26,721 nucleotides of DNA from NCBI GenBank assembly GCA_905250885.1, contig CAJNOQ010002039.1, positions 1 through 26,721 of the forward strand, given 5' to 3'. Made by a program: the position numbers and the translations under genes. Source of the stretch: Didymodactylos carnosus (Eukaryota > Rotifera > Eurotatoria > Philodinida > Philodinidae). The notes beneath the pieces are model-generated. The model ran no database searches, had not been told where the DNA came from, and was given only the letters and a program-made list of their open reading frames with translations. The stretch's first letter is position 1, and each line of letters begins with the position of its first letter. Positions 1 through 11,348 of the stretch are shown here, piece after piece.

Positions 1-795
1 TACAAAAGTATTATATTATAGTGTTTTCAAACACAATTCTGAATAGATTTTCACTATAGAGTAATATTGAAGTTAAATATTTTATTTGCTACAAGATCAT
101 AGTTAATTCACTTAACAGGATGAATTTGATGTCAAAATTAAGAAAAAAATGAAATATTAACAGTGTCTAACAGAAAAATTCATCTTATAACTATAGTCAC
201 CATTTTTCTACTTTATGCGTAAATGTTAATTATATCTTTGGCTATTTTTACTGCACACATCTTTTATAATAGAATCATTTTTTAATTAAAAAATATGAAT
301 TATTTTTTTTCAATTTTCATTTCATATACAATTATAAGTTTAAATTACAAACTGACCTAGATATGTTTGAAAGTATACTATTCTATATATTTTAACATTT
401 CTTGATACACACACACACATACACAAGAAAAGAGTGTACTGAGGCGACTATAAAATGATGTAAGTTACTATGATCGTTCTAAAATGAAGATGTGTACTTT
501 ATATAATGAAGCACATACATGTCATATCGCTTGATTTATCATGTAAATTTACTTTTTTTTCCAGATAGAATATCAATTTACACTTGTTATTTCTTGCTTC
601 ATTAAAATGTCTGAGAGTGACATATTGTGTGAGAGTCAGGCGAACATAAATATCTTATAAATACAAAGAATTGAACCATCAGACATAACGGTGATAAATT
701 TTATAATCGTACATAAACAAGCATACTCTGCTTATTTTTTCATTTTTTTTTAAAACATAAAATACAGTACAAAAAGAAAGAAAAAAAAGTGTATT
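1..795. other. Gene-free AT-rich sequence downstream of the claudin-like gene
   Basis: No reading frame with coding character is seen. The stretch holds a short CA-type dinucleotide run near 405-420 and A/T homopolymer runs. It should contain the 3' untranslated region of the minus-strand gene that ends at 796, but I see no clear minus-strand AATAAA close to the stop. Confidence 0.5.
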
Positions 796-1821
796 TTACA
801 CTTTTGTTTGTTTAGGATATCGAATTTGTGGTATATAGGTTGAATTAGTGTGATTATGATTTGTCGTTGAATGATGATTAATAAACATTGTTTGATTATG
901 ATTTTGATATTCATTTGATTTACTATTTTTATTTGTTGTTACTGTTAATTTTAATGGTTTTATTTCTACCACAGCTGACAATAAAAACGCAATAAACGCA
1001 AATGATAATCCAAATGTGACTAACATAAATGATGAACCTAATTTAATATCGAGTATTTGTTCAAAACGTTCAATAATTGTTGTCAAATGATTACTAAATT
1101 TATATATTTGTATACGTGAATAATGTCGTCTTAATGAATCAAAAAATTCTAATGTTTCATATTTTTTATTTGAATTTTGATATGTTATAATAATAATTGA
1201 AAATAAAATGATAAATAATGAACTAATAATTGATAATAGACGAAGTTGAATATCATTAATCAATAATTTTTGTTTCATACTCCATAAACGTAAAATATTA
1301 ATTAAAATACCAATTGATAAGAAAATAATTGTTAATGTTAATAGCACCTTTGATACGGATATATAATTTGGAGAATTACATTGACATTTTGCTAAAGATT
1401 CCTGAGATAATTCACTATCATCAGTTGATGTTGAATGAAATATACAATATCTATGACGTTCAACACTGTGACATATTTCAAAATCATTATCATTAAATAC
1501 GGGTACATAATTATGACCACATTTTGTTTGTTGAGATGAACTAACCGTATTTAATAATTTTTTTGGTGTTGTATATTGTAAACAATGTTTATATAAACCA
1601 AAATAATGTGTATCTCGATGATGCATTAAATCAAAAAATTTTTCAACTTCAGCACGAATTAATGGATCAATATGATTATCAATAATTTGTAAATTTTGTT
1701 GTGGATGTAAACGAACAAATTTCCAATAGGGTGATAAAAGTGCAATTATATTAAAAATAAATGCTAATAGACTAAGTAAAATTGATAATAAGACAAATAG
1801 ACGAGCAGATTTTCGACTCAT
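796..1821 (-). CDS. Four-transmembrane protein, claudin/PMP22-like
   Basis: An intronless 341-residue frame begins with a Met followed by a basic Arg/Lys stretch and a hydrophobic helix, which supports the chosen start. Hydrophobic segments fall at about residues 8-30, 157-179, 191-213 and 262-285, the topology of the claudin/PMP22/EMP superfamily. The first extracellular loop follows a Pro-Tyr-Trp right after helix 1 (Trp33) and contains Gly-Leu-Tyr then Cys80, which resembles the W...GLW...C signature of claudins. Five more cysteines (101, 117, 126, 146, 148) also lie before helix 2. The loop between helices 3 and 4 is about 48 residues, and the C-terminal tail is Asn/His/Thr rich, as expected of a cytoplasmic tail. 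Claudins are usually 200-250 residues, so this is a long, divergent relative. A role in cell junctions or membrane organisation is inferred from topology only. The four-helix architecture is well supported; the family name is less certain. Confidence 0.75.
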   Translation of the reverse strand: MSRKSARLFVLLSILLSLLAFIFNIIALLSPYWKFVRLHPQQNLQIIDNHIDPLIRAEVEKFFDLMHHRDTHYFGLYKHCLQYTTPKKLLNTVSSSQQTKCGHNYVPVFNDNDFEICHSVERHRYCIFHSTSTDDSELSQESLAKCQCNSPNYISVSKVLLTLTIIFLSIGILINILRLWSMKQKLLINDIQLRLLSIISSLFIILFSIIIITYQNSNKKYETLEFFDSLRRHYSRIQIYKFSNHLTTIIERFEQILDIKLGSSFMLVTFGLSFAFIAFLLSAVVEIKPLKLTVTTNKNSKSNEYQNHNQTMFINHHSTTNHNHTNSTYIPQIRYPKQTKV

Positions 1822-3638
1822 AGAATAAAATCAAAAATAAGAAACACAACAAACAATAATACAAATAATTAGCCAGTGTTATAAGTCCAATATATATATA
1901 TATTCACATTTTTATATTCACAAATCATTGTATTTATTCTAAGATATCAAAATTTTTTTGTTAAAATTCTTAGAGCATGTTGAAATATTTCTAAAAATGA
2001 AAAACAAAAAAAAGTATTAGAATTATAAGATGAGAAATAATTTAATTTGAATTTCTCTGTCTAAAAGAATATATTGTGATATTTAATGATAGTTCGATCA
2101 TCTCTTTAAACGTGACATGATACATGAGATATCTATTGGTCTTGAAAACGTTTAATAGTGTAGTTGAGTTTTATGTGAACATTCTAAGTTTCAGGTAATA
2201 CACACTTTATATTGAAAACGAAAGGTGTAATCTCATGAATATTTTTTTGCTAGAAAAAAATATATCTTTCATGAATATTTGTAGCATTTTTCTTCTGTAT
2301 TTCTACGTATATGATAATTAAAAATATTTATGTGGAAAAAAAAAATCTAATTTATGTGAGAAGTTTTTTAAAAATAAGTGATGCTACCATTGTACTATTT
2401 CTAAATTATTTAAATGAAAACGCAATATTTTCATTATTCAGAAACAGATGATCCATTTCTTGTGAGTTAGATAAAAAGCAGACTATTTATTCTATGTTTT
2501 TTTTTTTTTTATTGTATCAAATGTCGATTACAGAGCGAAGGAATCTAATCGTAACGGTATAAGAATTTAGATCTCCATTGTCCACTAATTCAGCTTGTCC
2601 ATTCATTTGACTATATAACATTTTCTTTTTTTTTAGTTAGTAAAAAAAATATATATATAACTCGAGAGAAAAAGGAGATAGTCATTGATGATTTTTCTTC
2701 TTAGTTATGTACACCATCAGGTTTAAAAGATTAGAAAATAAGTAAAAGCTTTCGTAAATCAGTGATGCACAAAATATTCCTTTTTTTTTTTCTTTTTTAC
2801 ATAGATAGAATAAAGATATTTTACCATATCTAATTATAATGGAAATGTTTTAAAATAGAATCTGAACAAATGTTATTTCGAAGTGAAAATATCATATTAT
2901 TCATAATCATTATCTTCTCTTCTTTCTCTTTTTTTGTTCATCATGATTCGAATTTATTCTACACCTTATTATTATTATTCTATACACATTAGAAATTATT
3001 CTACTTCAACAAACTTTAATTTATAACCTAAAAACCAAACATGAACATTTCAAAAATAATTGTGCAGTAAAAAGAAAAAGACAACCTATATCTAAATTGG
3101 ACAGGCGTAAATAATAAAAATGGATGGGTATGTACGTATGTAGTAAAGACAATCAATTTAAAGAAAAAACATTTACTTTAAATTATATTCCTCTTAGATA
3201 CTTCAATAAATAAATTTGAGTGGATTCAGTTTCGATTCGTCGATACATTAATTGATTTTCCTCTTTCGCTTTCGTCAACATTTTATAGTGTCCGTATCCT
3301 CACAAACATCTTTCATTTTACTTCCAAAATGTTGTCGACGAGTGAGAAAAACGGTTAATGAGTCGATGAATCGGGATATTTGACTGGTATATAAATGTTT
3401 TTTGGATTCTTTTTTAAACTGGTTTAATATTTTCGTTATTTTTGACAGATGAACACATTAAACATACGAAATCGTCATTTCTATAGAATATATAAAGTTA
3501 TGTTTAGAAAAAATAATGGTATTAACGAAAGATGACCACCAGATTTATATGTAAACGTTAGAATAGATTATCGTCTTAATTATTCAATATTGATTAAACG
3601 AATGCTATAGAATGTGTTGAACAATAGTACTAAAGATG
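1822..3638. other. Gene-free AT-rich intergenic stretch
   Basis: I see no convincing coding region. The sequence is rich in A/T runs, with a short TA tract near 1890-1902 and a T-homopolymer near 2499-2510. The promoter of the minus-strand claudin-like gene should lie in its first few hundred bases, but I cannot point to a defined element. Confidence 0.5.
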
Positions 3639-3759
3639 CACTCTAAAAAAAAATGCGACTTAGGATCAAATTAAGTCGCATATATGTGTCTTATTATCAC
3701 AGAATAAGGTACATATATGCGACTTAATTTGATCCTAAGTCGCATTTTTTTTTAGAGTG
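3639..3759. repeat. Nearly perfect 121-base hairpin (MITE-like)
   Basis: The left arm starts CACTCT followed by nine A and TGCGACTTA. The right arm is its reverse complement, ending in nine T then AGAGTG. The arms are about 55 bases with only a few mismatches near the loop. Inside each arm TGCGACTTA is itself followed by its reverse complement TAAGTCGCA, so the unit is a palindrome of palindromes with four copies of that 9-mer. The size, arm identity and lack of coding capacity fit a non-autonomous miniature inverted-repeat element. No clear target-site duplication is visible. Confidence 0.85.
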
Positions 3760-3808
3760 TGTGGAAATACAATAGTTAAATTTGAAATGATATCAGACAG
3801 ATTTAAGG

Positions 3809-3816
3809 TATAAAAG
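3809..3816 (+). promoter_or_regulatory. TATA-box-like sequence
   Basis: TATAAAAG stands about 59 bases upstream of two consecutive ATG codons (3868 and 3871) that open a short hydrophobic frame. The spacing would allow a start of transcription near 3840. TATA-like words are frequent in AT-rich DNA, so this is weak evidence by itself. Confidence 0.25.
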
Positions 3817-4260
3817 TATCGGCTAGTCAACTATATTCGATACCAAAGTGGTCAAACACAGTCTAATATGATGAATGCACTTACTACTTCTGTATTTTTA
3901 ATTGACATCTTTTGTTTGTAAAAGCTGCTGCTTTCATCTGTCAAAAAAAACTCGTATGTTTCACTAATTAGCTATTAACTTCATACGGTACCTCATATAA
4001 CAAACAGACGTCTAATTATATGTATTAGAACTTGTCCGATTCCGTGTTGAGATATATATACTCAAATGCTTTACTTTATTTATCTATAACCGCACCAGCA
4101 AACGACATGTCTCCGCCTCACATAAAAAACAATTAAAAATGCGTGTTCTTACCTGTGTTTCAATTGTCAATCGTTGTTGGCATTTAAATATTTGGAAATG
4201 AGAAGAAAAAAAAAAAGAAGAAATCCTATATGTATTTCGGATGTGAGAATTATAGGTTGC

Positions 4261-4295
4261 AAGAAGAAGAAGAAGAAGAAGAAGAAGAAGAAGAA
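4261..4295. repeat. AAG trinucleotide microsatellite
   Basis: A run of about eleven AAG units, bordered by further purine-rich sequence. It yields poly-Glu or poly-Ser translations in short frames on either strand, which are not genes. Confidence 0.95.
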
Positions 4296-5358
4296 AAAGA
4301 ATTCTCTTGCTCCCTTCTCATTGTCGAGCTTTGTATGATATTTTTCTCTCTTTTTTTTATGTTACAGTTATATATTGAGGGAAAGAAATCTTCGTTTCCC
4401 TTACAAGCAAAACATAAAAAAACTTGAAAATTACCTAATTTGAAGAGAAGTCTGCTAGACTTTTGACACATACTTTTTTGTTTTGAACATGACAAACTGA
4501 TGTTATGAATATCCAGTTTACATAATTGTTGAGTTGAAAAATGTACATTTTATTGTTATTCTTTTTTATGTTATTCTGTTCACTCGACTACACTTTTCTA
4601 GTGAAAGTGGGAACCACTCGAATATCTCAGACATACAATAACAAAATCTACAATAAAAAAGATTAAAATTACATATCAAGTGCTCATAAGATAGAGTATC
4701 ATATTAAATTCATTTTCAATTTACTGTACGCTTTTCGAAAGCAGAACAAAAAAAAAAAAAGAAAAAAAAAAGCAGAGAACAAAAGAAGTCAAAGATATAA
4801 ATAAATCATTAATATTAAATAAAAGACATGATAAAATAAGTTTGAATTTAATGCACTTTAAAAGTTATCATCTAGCCCAACTAATGAAGAATGATCAATT
4901 TCTCTAACCATATATGTAGATTTCATAAAACTAATTGAGTGTTTGCCTATAGTTAATTTATCTTTTTATTTCTCATAACTAAACTGAGTTGAATCGTCAA
5001 TTATTAATAATTTTGTTACCTAAAAACGATCATTTTCCATTAAATATAAATGAGCTGCTGATTTTAGATCATTTCTCCCGTATATTTTTTCAACAAAATA
5101 ACCGTTTTCTGATTTTATCTTTTTCTTTTTTCTATGTCACTTAATGACACGCAGTTTAAGATAGAAGAGTACGCTACTCATTAATAGAAAAACGTTTTAT
5201 TGATATGAATAGATATCTCGGAAATCTTCTCATATTCATATCAGAAAGAACTCCTGACATTTTTTTGTCAACTTCAAATTAAAACAAAGAATGCAGAGAC
5301 ATCTTATGGTTTTATTTGCTCACGATTGTTTTTCTTCTGTTATATATCCATCTGTTTG

Positions 5359-5361
<3 letters not shown>

Positions 5362-5416
<55 letters not shown>
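5362..5416. repeat. GA dinucleotide microsatellite
   Basis: About 27 uninterrupted GA units, followed by an A-rich stretch. The Arg/Glu repeat translated from it is a by-product. Confidence 0.97.
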
Positions 5417-5418
<2 letters not shown>

Positions 5419-8400
5419 AAAAAAAATCAAAGATACTCATGCATCTACCTTTTTTGTGTTGTAATTAACACTAGTCAATGGTCAAGAAGTGTGACAGCCA
5501 GTATTACAAATTAACAGACACGCCATACAACAATGGCACAAATAAAAGACATGACTACTTTGGGAAATGCTCTACTTGTATTAAAAAATATGATGAATTA
5601 ACTTACACTATAACAGACATATGAGAATAACTAATAATTATGTTGAACGCAGGACAAATGCGACGATGACAAATAAGTTTTTTACTTTATTCAAAAAGTA
5701 GAATAGAATGACCTCTATTAGAACATACATATTTTTCAATATCTTCATTATAAGATGTGAATAAACTATAAGGTTCAACTTTTCTTTCAAACAGACATAA
5801 TCTATTAATATTTTGACTAATAGTATATCAACAAGCCATAGATACGCAAGCATTGAAAACAATTATTTCAAATAATAAGATGTTCAAGTTTAGAGAAATT
5901 CTACAATCTACCCGTCAAAAGGTAGATTCAAGATCTATTCAGTCATATCAAATTAAAAGGAAAAGAGATTTTCCTGACCTATAAAACCTATTTTGATATG
6001 AACGTTTTCTTCTTCTCATCAAATAATTTTTCACTTTTCTAGATTTTCAAGATTGAATCCAATGTGAATAATATTCTCAAAAAACGATGTCTGCCATGTG
6101 AATATGTTACGAGTAAAAATATCAGTTCAAATATTGAGTTATTCAAGAGTTGCAGATGACTTGATGTGGTCTGTTGGAGAAATGGAAGAACAATATACAT
6201 TTTTTTAGTGCTTGATAATAGCTTAAACGACTGTTTTAAACTACAATGATGTCTAAATGTAAAAACTGATCGTGACAATTATTAAGTTTCTTCTCCACTA
6301 TTTATTAATGGAGTGTTACTATTGATATCAGTTGAAATAAAAGAATAACGAATGTCAGAGGCCGAAAATCTGTAATTTCTCTACTGTACAGGAGCAAATT
6401 TTGATCAATTGGTCCATTTGGATCCCAGTTATCTAAACAAAAATGTTTTCTAAGAATATTCGTTGCTATATTCTCCAGAAAATATACTTAGCTCTACGAA
6501 TCTACATATTCAAAAGAAATGATGACATTTATTTGATGAACTGTTGAAGTCTTTTTTGATAATGACGTGATTTAGAACGTCTAAAAAACTCTTTAAAAAC
6601 CTTCAGATATAGAAAGTGATGAAGATTCTTCAAGTAGACAATTACAGCTATACTTTAGTAAGTTTAATGAAAAAATCAAGTTTCGATTAAAAACATCGAT
6701 TTTTTTTTTTTTGATAGAGCTTTTATCCCATATTTATATGTAAGATCGAAAGTTCATTTGTAGAAAAAATATCAATTTCTAGTGTTCATATACATATAAA
6801 ATGATGTCCTTGTTCAGACAAAATATATTTTTTTTGTCATATTAAAATATATGTATATCAATCAAATCACTCAGGTTCGAATAGGCACGTACGTGAGAGA
6901 AGAACCAATTTATTTTCTTTTTTTGTTCTTTGTTACATCCGTCAGCATTTTATCAGTAAGAGTGTAAATCTTCTATTTGATATGCGTGTAAACTTAGTTT
7001 CATTTTTAGAATAACATACAGAAAAAACTCTAGGATGTAGATTTATTAGTCAAAATGCTTTATCAGATGGGCTCTCAAATTTTTAAAATGAATTGATTAC
7101 ATACATTCGCATTATGGACAAACAACTCATAATTACCTCAGCAATGGTTTTTTTTGTGAATATTTCACGATATTTTTATATTTTGTTTCTTTGATGTGTT
7201 CATACATTGTTTTTCTTTATTGTAGTACGCCATAATAATTTTGTCGTTCGCTGAGTGAAGCATGTCACCCAATTCACTTTTATGTCATTACTCAGTTACG
7301 AACTTATATACTCTGCTGTCATCCTAAATTTAAGTACACAATGAATAAATGTCTTTTTTATTTTATAAGTCAGGAAAAAAATTTATAAGATGAAAATACC
7401 CAAGAGAGAATTTACAATTATTCAACAGAAAATTGAAGATGCCAAGCAAGACTTTTTACCTCTTCCTTTATCTATGTGTATATTTATTATAACATGAATA
7501 AAGTGAATAATACAACATATCCGGGACATCATTTTTTTATCTTGATTAATAATTGATTTCTAAACTGTGTGGAAACTATCTAAAAATAACCGGATTTTGT
7601 TTGCTAAGCATTTAACATTTATATAGAACTCATCCAGGGTGCCCAGCATTTAGTAATTTCAATGATACATTATTACACTAAACTAATATGAAACTTCTTT
7701 TCGTATGAGGAAGACGAAGATTTAGTTGTGCAATAATGTGACTGATAACTTCTTTTTTCAAATTTTTATTAGCTACTGCATCTATACTGACGTCATTATT
7801 ATAGGATTCTTTTTCTTAATATAAGTATGAATATTTTGTTTGTGTTATGTATGAAAGATATAAAAGCTCAAGCTGTAAAAAAAACAACGTTACTAATGAA
7901 CCAATATGTCAAACAAATAGAACAAATCAAATATAGTTTGTGGATAAAAAAAGTTATATATACTCAGCAGGAGTACAGCATACACAAAGGAAAGTTAATG
8001 TTCGAACGAGGGATATCCTATTTATGAAATATCTCTATATATTCATTGAATAATTATGTCGACATGTATATTCTTTTGTTCCGCTCTTCATCAACAACAA
8101 CAAAAAGTGATAAATGTACATCATAGCAGACTTCTTTTAGTAAAGATAACATAAAACACATTGGACAATTTTTTCTATATACAAATACAAATATTATAAA
8201 AGTTATGAAATATGAATATTGAAAATGTGCTTGTAAGAGAAGATGCTGAGATATGTCTTACTTAAAGAGAAAAGCTATCCTTTGCATTTTGCTTGTTTTA
8301 GTACAGTAACTGAATTGATCACACAGTGAATCAACGATCGTTTTAATGCAAACTGAATTATTGACACAAAAATATTAGGCAATTTCAATAGAATTCATTT

Positions 8401-9291
8401 GTTCTCCATTAATATGCATTTATAAGAATCTCAGTCTTACCCGAACCAAGAGAATATATAAAATTTAGCTTTTCCCTACAAGTGAGAAAGAATCTCATTA
8501 CAACAGTTTAACTTTCATCCATCATAACACAGAATCGATTATTCTTCAGACAGAGGTCTAAACAAGCGAATTATATTCTACGATAGACCACAGATCTGAG
8601 TTTATATCATGTATATTAATTGAAATTATGTACTGATTCAATATTTCCTATGGTAAGTTTTTCTCCTTATCTGTATTTCCGAAGAAGTAAGAAAGTTGAA
8701 TTTGATCAGGAAAGATATCGTATGATATCTTCTGAGATGAAGTCCTGCAGCTTAGAAGTTTTTGTATTGTCTAGACCGTGGTCGAACGGGATTGGGATTG
8801 ATTTTTTGCCAAGTATTTTAAAAACAAGCTTGATTTATTAGAAAAATAGAAAAAAAATATGTTTCGAAGCCTAAACAATCAAATTATAAGTGTAGAAAAA
8901 GAATAAATACGGAAGGCTGTATGTTTATTGATATTAAATACCGTTGTCAGTTATCTTCATGATTGGTTATTAGTTTCTTTGTTGCTGATATCGATTGTTT
9001 ATCTACACTCAAGCTCTTTTTTTTTCGAGCCTCCATATAACTGGAAATAGGTAATATGGAAGCGAGAGTTCTCATTAGAATGCAAAACAAAGATCAGGAT
9101 CGAAAGCAAAATGTTAATCCTGAGGGCTCTACTATCAGAGCTTCTTGTACACATACACATCGGATGGACAAACATGAGATGATGGTAAGACACAATGATC
9201 ACTTTGAAGCAAGCCCTAGTAGTATTTCCTTAAAATTTCAAAGGCGTTTCACATTTGTTTAGCTATAACCAGAGCTGCTATCCCAACCACT

Positions 9292-9726
9292 TGTTCGAGG
9301 AGTATTTCGAGTGTGGAAAATATGCTTTCAATAAGCCCTCGCTGAGGGCTCCGCCCCTCGGAAAGTGAGACTTCGGATCCTCGATATAAGCGTTCGAGGG
9401 GTTATCGATTTCGAGTCCTCAGGTTTCAGATAGATACCGAGCCCTCGAGAAAAATCCCGATCCGTCGAACAGAGATGTTCGAGACTTCCGAGCCCTCATC
9501 GCATCCTCGGACGAGCGAGCCCTTCGAAGCATCAAAGATCGCACTCTCGGGCGGCGAGGGCTTGAAAATCCCGAACACCTCTGTTCGACGGCTCGGAATT
9601 TTTCTCGAGAGCTCGAAGTCGATAACTCCTCGAACACTTACGTCGAGGGTCTGAAGTCTCACTTTCCGAGGGGTGGAGCCCTCGGCGATAGCCTATTTTT
9701 CAGTATTCGCCGCACTCGTCGAACGG
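9292..9726. repeat. GC-rich foldback element
   Basis: Two inverted arms of roughly 170-200 bases, from about 9292 to 9500 and 9555 to 9726, pair with scattered mismatches. The stretch 9340-9415 (CTGAGGGCTCCGCCCCTCGG onward) corresponds to the reverse complement of 9610-9690, and the inner part around 9440-9500 pairs with 9552-9607. The words CCCTCG, TCCTCGA and GAGGGCT recur through the element. It is markedly richer in G and C than the DNA on both sides, which suggests an origin outside the local sequence. No protein motif is recognised; minus-strand frames within it are by-products. Confidence 0.85.
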
Positions 9727-10215
9727 CTTTTTTCATCTGCACGGCGTGGAAAGAATTTTGGTTACTTTTCGTTTTTTTGCTCACAGTAGTTGAATCTGTG
9801 TGAAGGTGTTTTACTGGAAATAAATTCATATTTAATCTCGACGTCTCTGCAATTTCCTGTCTCTTACATAAGAGATTATTACCCATATTTTCGATTATAC
9901 TTATAAGATACTCAGTCCATTATTTCGCAGCAATTCAAAAATACGACATGGAACGGATAATAATTTTCTGATTTGTTATCTATATACTACTCAAACAGAA
10001 TTTGCAATTTTTCACCCAACATTCAAGACAAGCAGTGACACAAATTAGTTATACGCGCAATAGACTCTATAGGCATTAATCGTATAAAAGTCGCAGGGAA
10101 TGTCTTTGTATCATTTATAATGAAAGGTTTTCAATGAACGCCTTCCATTAACGCTAGAAGATTCAATCAACTTGGGATATTGATAACTATTTCAACTGTT
10201 TTATTTAAGGAGCAA
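9727..10215. other. Short gene-free spacer
   Basis: About 490 bases of AT-rich DNA between the GC-rich foldback and the TA-flanked inverted-repeat element. No gene, splice-compatible exon or repeat was recognised. Confidence 0.5.
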
Positions 10216-10535
10216 TACACATGTCAACACTCTTGTGCTATTTCAGACAAGAGTCTTAACTCTTGTCATTTCAGACAAGATTCTTTCATTTTTTGTTCTC
10301 AGACAAGAGTCTTGTGTACAGAAACACAAAAGAAAAAAGGATTGTAATGAAGAGTCTTACAAGAGAATAATCTGTAACACTGAGGCAAGAGTCTTATCGA
10401 GATGTGCTTTACTTTCCTATTTCTATTGCTTTTTAGCTTGAGTGGATCCACGTCGTATTGAAGAGTGAACGTAGAAACTGTAGAAACTTTATACAGTATA
10501 AAGTTCAGAATTGTACCACTACAACTCAAACCCCA

Positions 10536-11336
10536 ATGCTGTTGTTTACTCCTTTCGGAGAATTGTTTTGTGAAAGTGTAGACAGTTTCCGTCACTTTTC
10601 ACACGTCGGTATTTATATGAATATTAAGTCCGACAGTGACTGACTTTTTTGTTGAATTTACAAAACCGCATTCTAACTGTTATAGGTACTCGTTGTTTTT
10701 CAGCATCTCGCCGTCGAGCGACTCGACTACGTGCTGTTCGTGAAAGAAACAATGCAGACTGGATGATCAATAACATCCCTGATTTAGATTGCGAAAAAAC
10801 ATTAGTCGCCACACCTACCGAGGATAATGTATGTAAAATATGTCATGCCAACACGGAATGTGTGCTATATATTCCAAAGCATTTTTTAGAATGACAATTT
10901 TGATTTTCCGTTGAATTATGACGTTTTCTCAACTACAAGATGAATTGTTTGGTATGATATTTTGGGTTTATTGTATTTAAAATGAAATCATAAAAGTACT
11001 TTGATGATTTCATTCATCATTTTCAACTCTCAAAAGAGGAGATTTCGAAATTGTCCTTGGTAATTGATTTTCTCTATTTCTCGTACATTATTTTGTATAT
11101 ATCATTTTATAGCTGGACTTGCCTATTTACACAAGTTAACCTACACCGAAGTGTGGGCTCGACAAAGTACCTTTCGTGATTCTCTATGTCAGATGAAATT
11201 CGATTTAGCCAAAAGTCTACTCATAAAACGTGGAATAAAAAGAAGTCATGTAGTAGTATCATTACAAGTTCAACGACAAACAGAAGAACAACAAAATCAA
11301 GGTTATGAAAATGATGATGAACAACAACAACTTTAG
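10536..11336 (+). CDS. Unrecognised three-exon gene inside the TIR element
   Basis: Proposed exons are 10536-10608, 10686-10832 and 11113-11336, giving 147 residues. Introns of 77 and 280 bases have GT...AG ends, and both junctions are phase 1, so the frame stays open. The stop at 11334-11336 is followed seven bases later by AATAAA (11343-11348), with a second signal at 11453-11458. The middle exon encodes a basic Arg-rich stretch then an acidic segment (PDLDCEKTLVATPTEDN). The last exon contains LAYLHKLTYTEVWARQSTFR, a basic segment and a Gln/Glu/Asp-rich tail. No signal peptide or membrane helix is seen. I do not recognise the family. The third exon is the best supported. The first exon and the donor at 10833 (GTAAAA, chosen over GTATGT at 10829 because only it keeps frame) are less sure. 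Confidence 0.45.
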
Positions 11337-11342
11337 AACAAC

Positions 11343-11348
11343 AATAAA
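11343..11348 (+). terminator. Polyadenylation signal of the three-exon gene
   Basis: A canonical AATAAA begins seven bases after the stop codon; another at 11453-11458 could serve as an alternative site. The position supports 11336 as a genuine gene end. Confidence 0.5.

Larger units (their letters stand above)
3760..9291. other. Long stretch without a convincing gene
   Basis: Only short frames occur, and none has conserved motifs or convincing splice partners. Present are an AAG triplet tract (4261-4295), a GA dinucleotide microsatellite (5362-5416), a TATA-like box at 3809-3816 before a possible signal-peptide exon, and many A/T homopolymers. Frames at 7827-8027, 8620-8841 and 9056-9262 were inspected and not accepted. 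Confidence 0.45.

Noticed and set aside
4230..4495. Poly-Glu and poly-Ser frames
   Set aside because: They come from the AAG microsatellite and have no other coding character.
5326..5514. Arg-Glu repeat frame
   Set aside because: Direct translation of the GA microsatellite.
7827..8027. Lys/Ile-rich frame of 66 residues
   Set aside because: The composition is simply that of AT-rich DNA, with no motif or conserved pattern.
9056..9262. Short plus-strand frame with Arg/His-rich product
   Set aside because: It overlaps a minus-strand frame of equal length, has no recognised motif, and its possible donor at 9186 has no convincing downstream exon.
9419..9886. Minus-strand frames in and beside the GC-rich foldback
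   Set aside because: Open frames are expected in GC-rich repeat DNA, where stop codons are rare; the arms explain the sequence.
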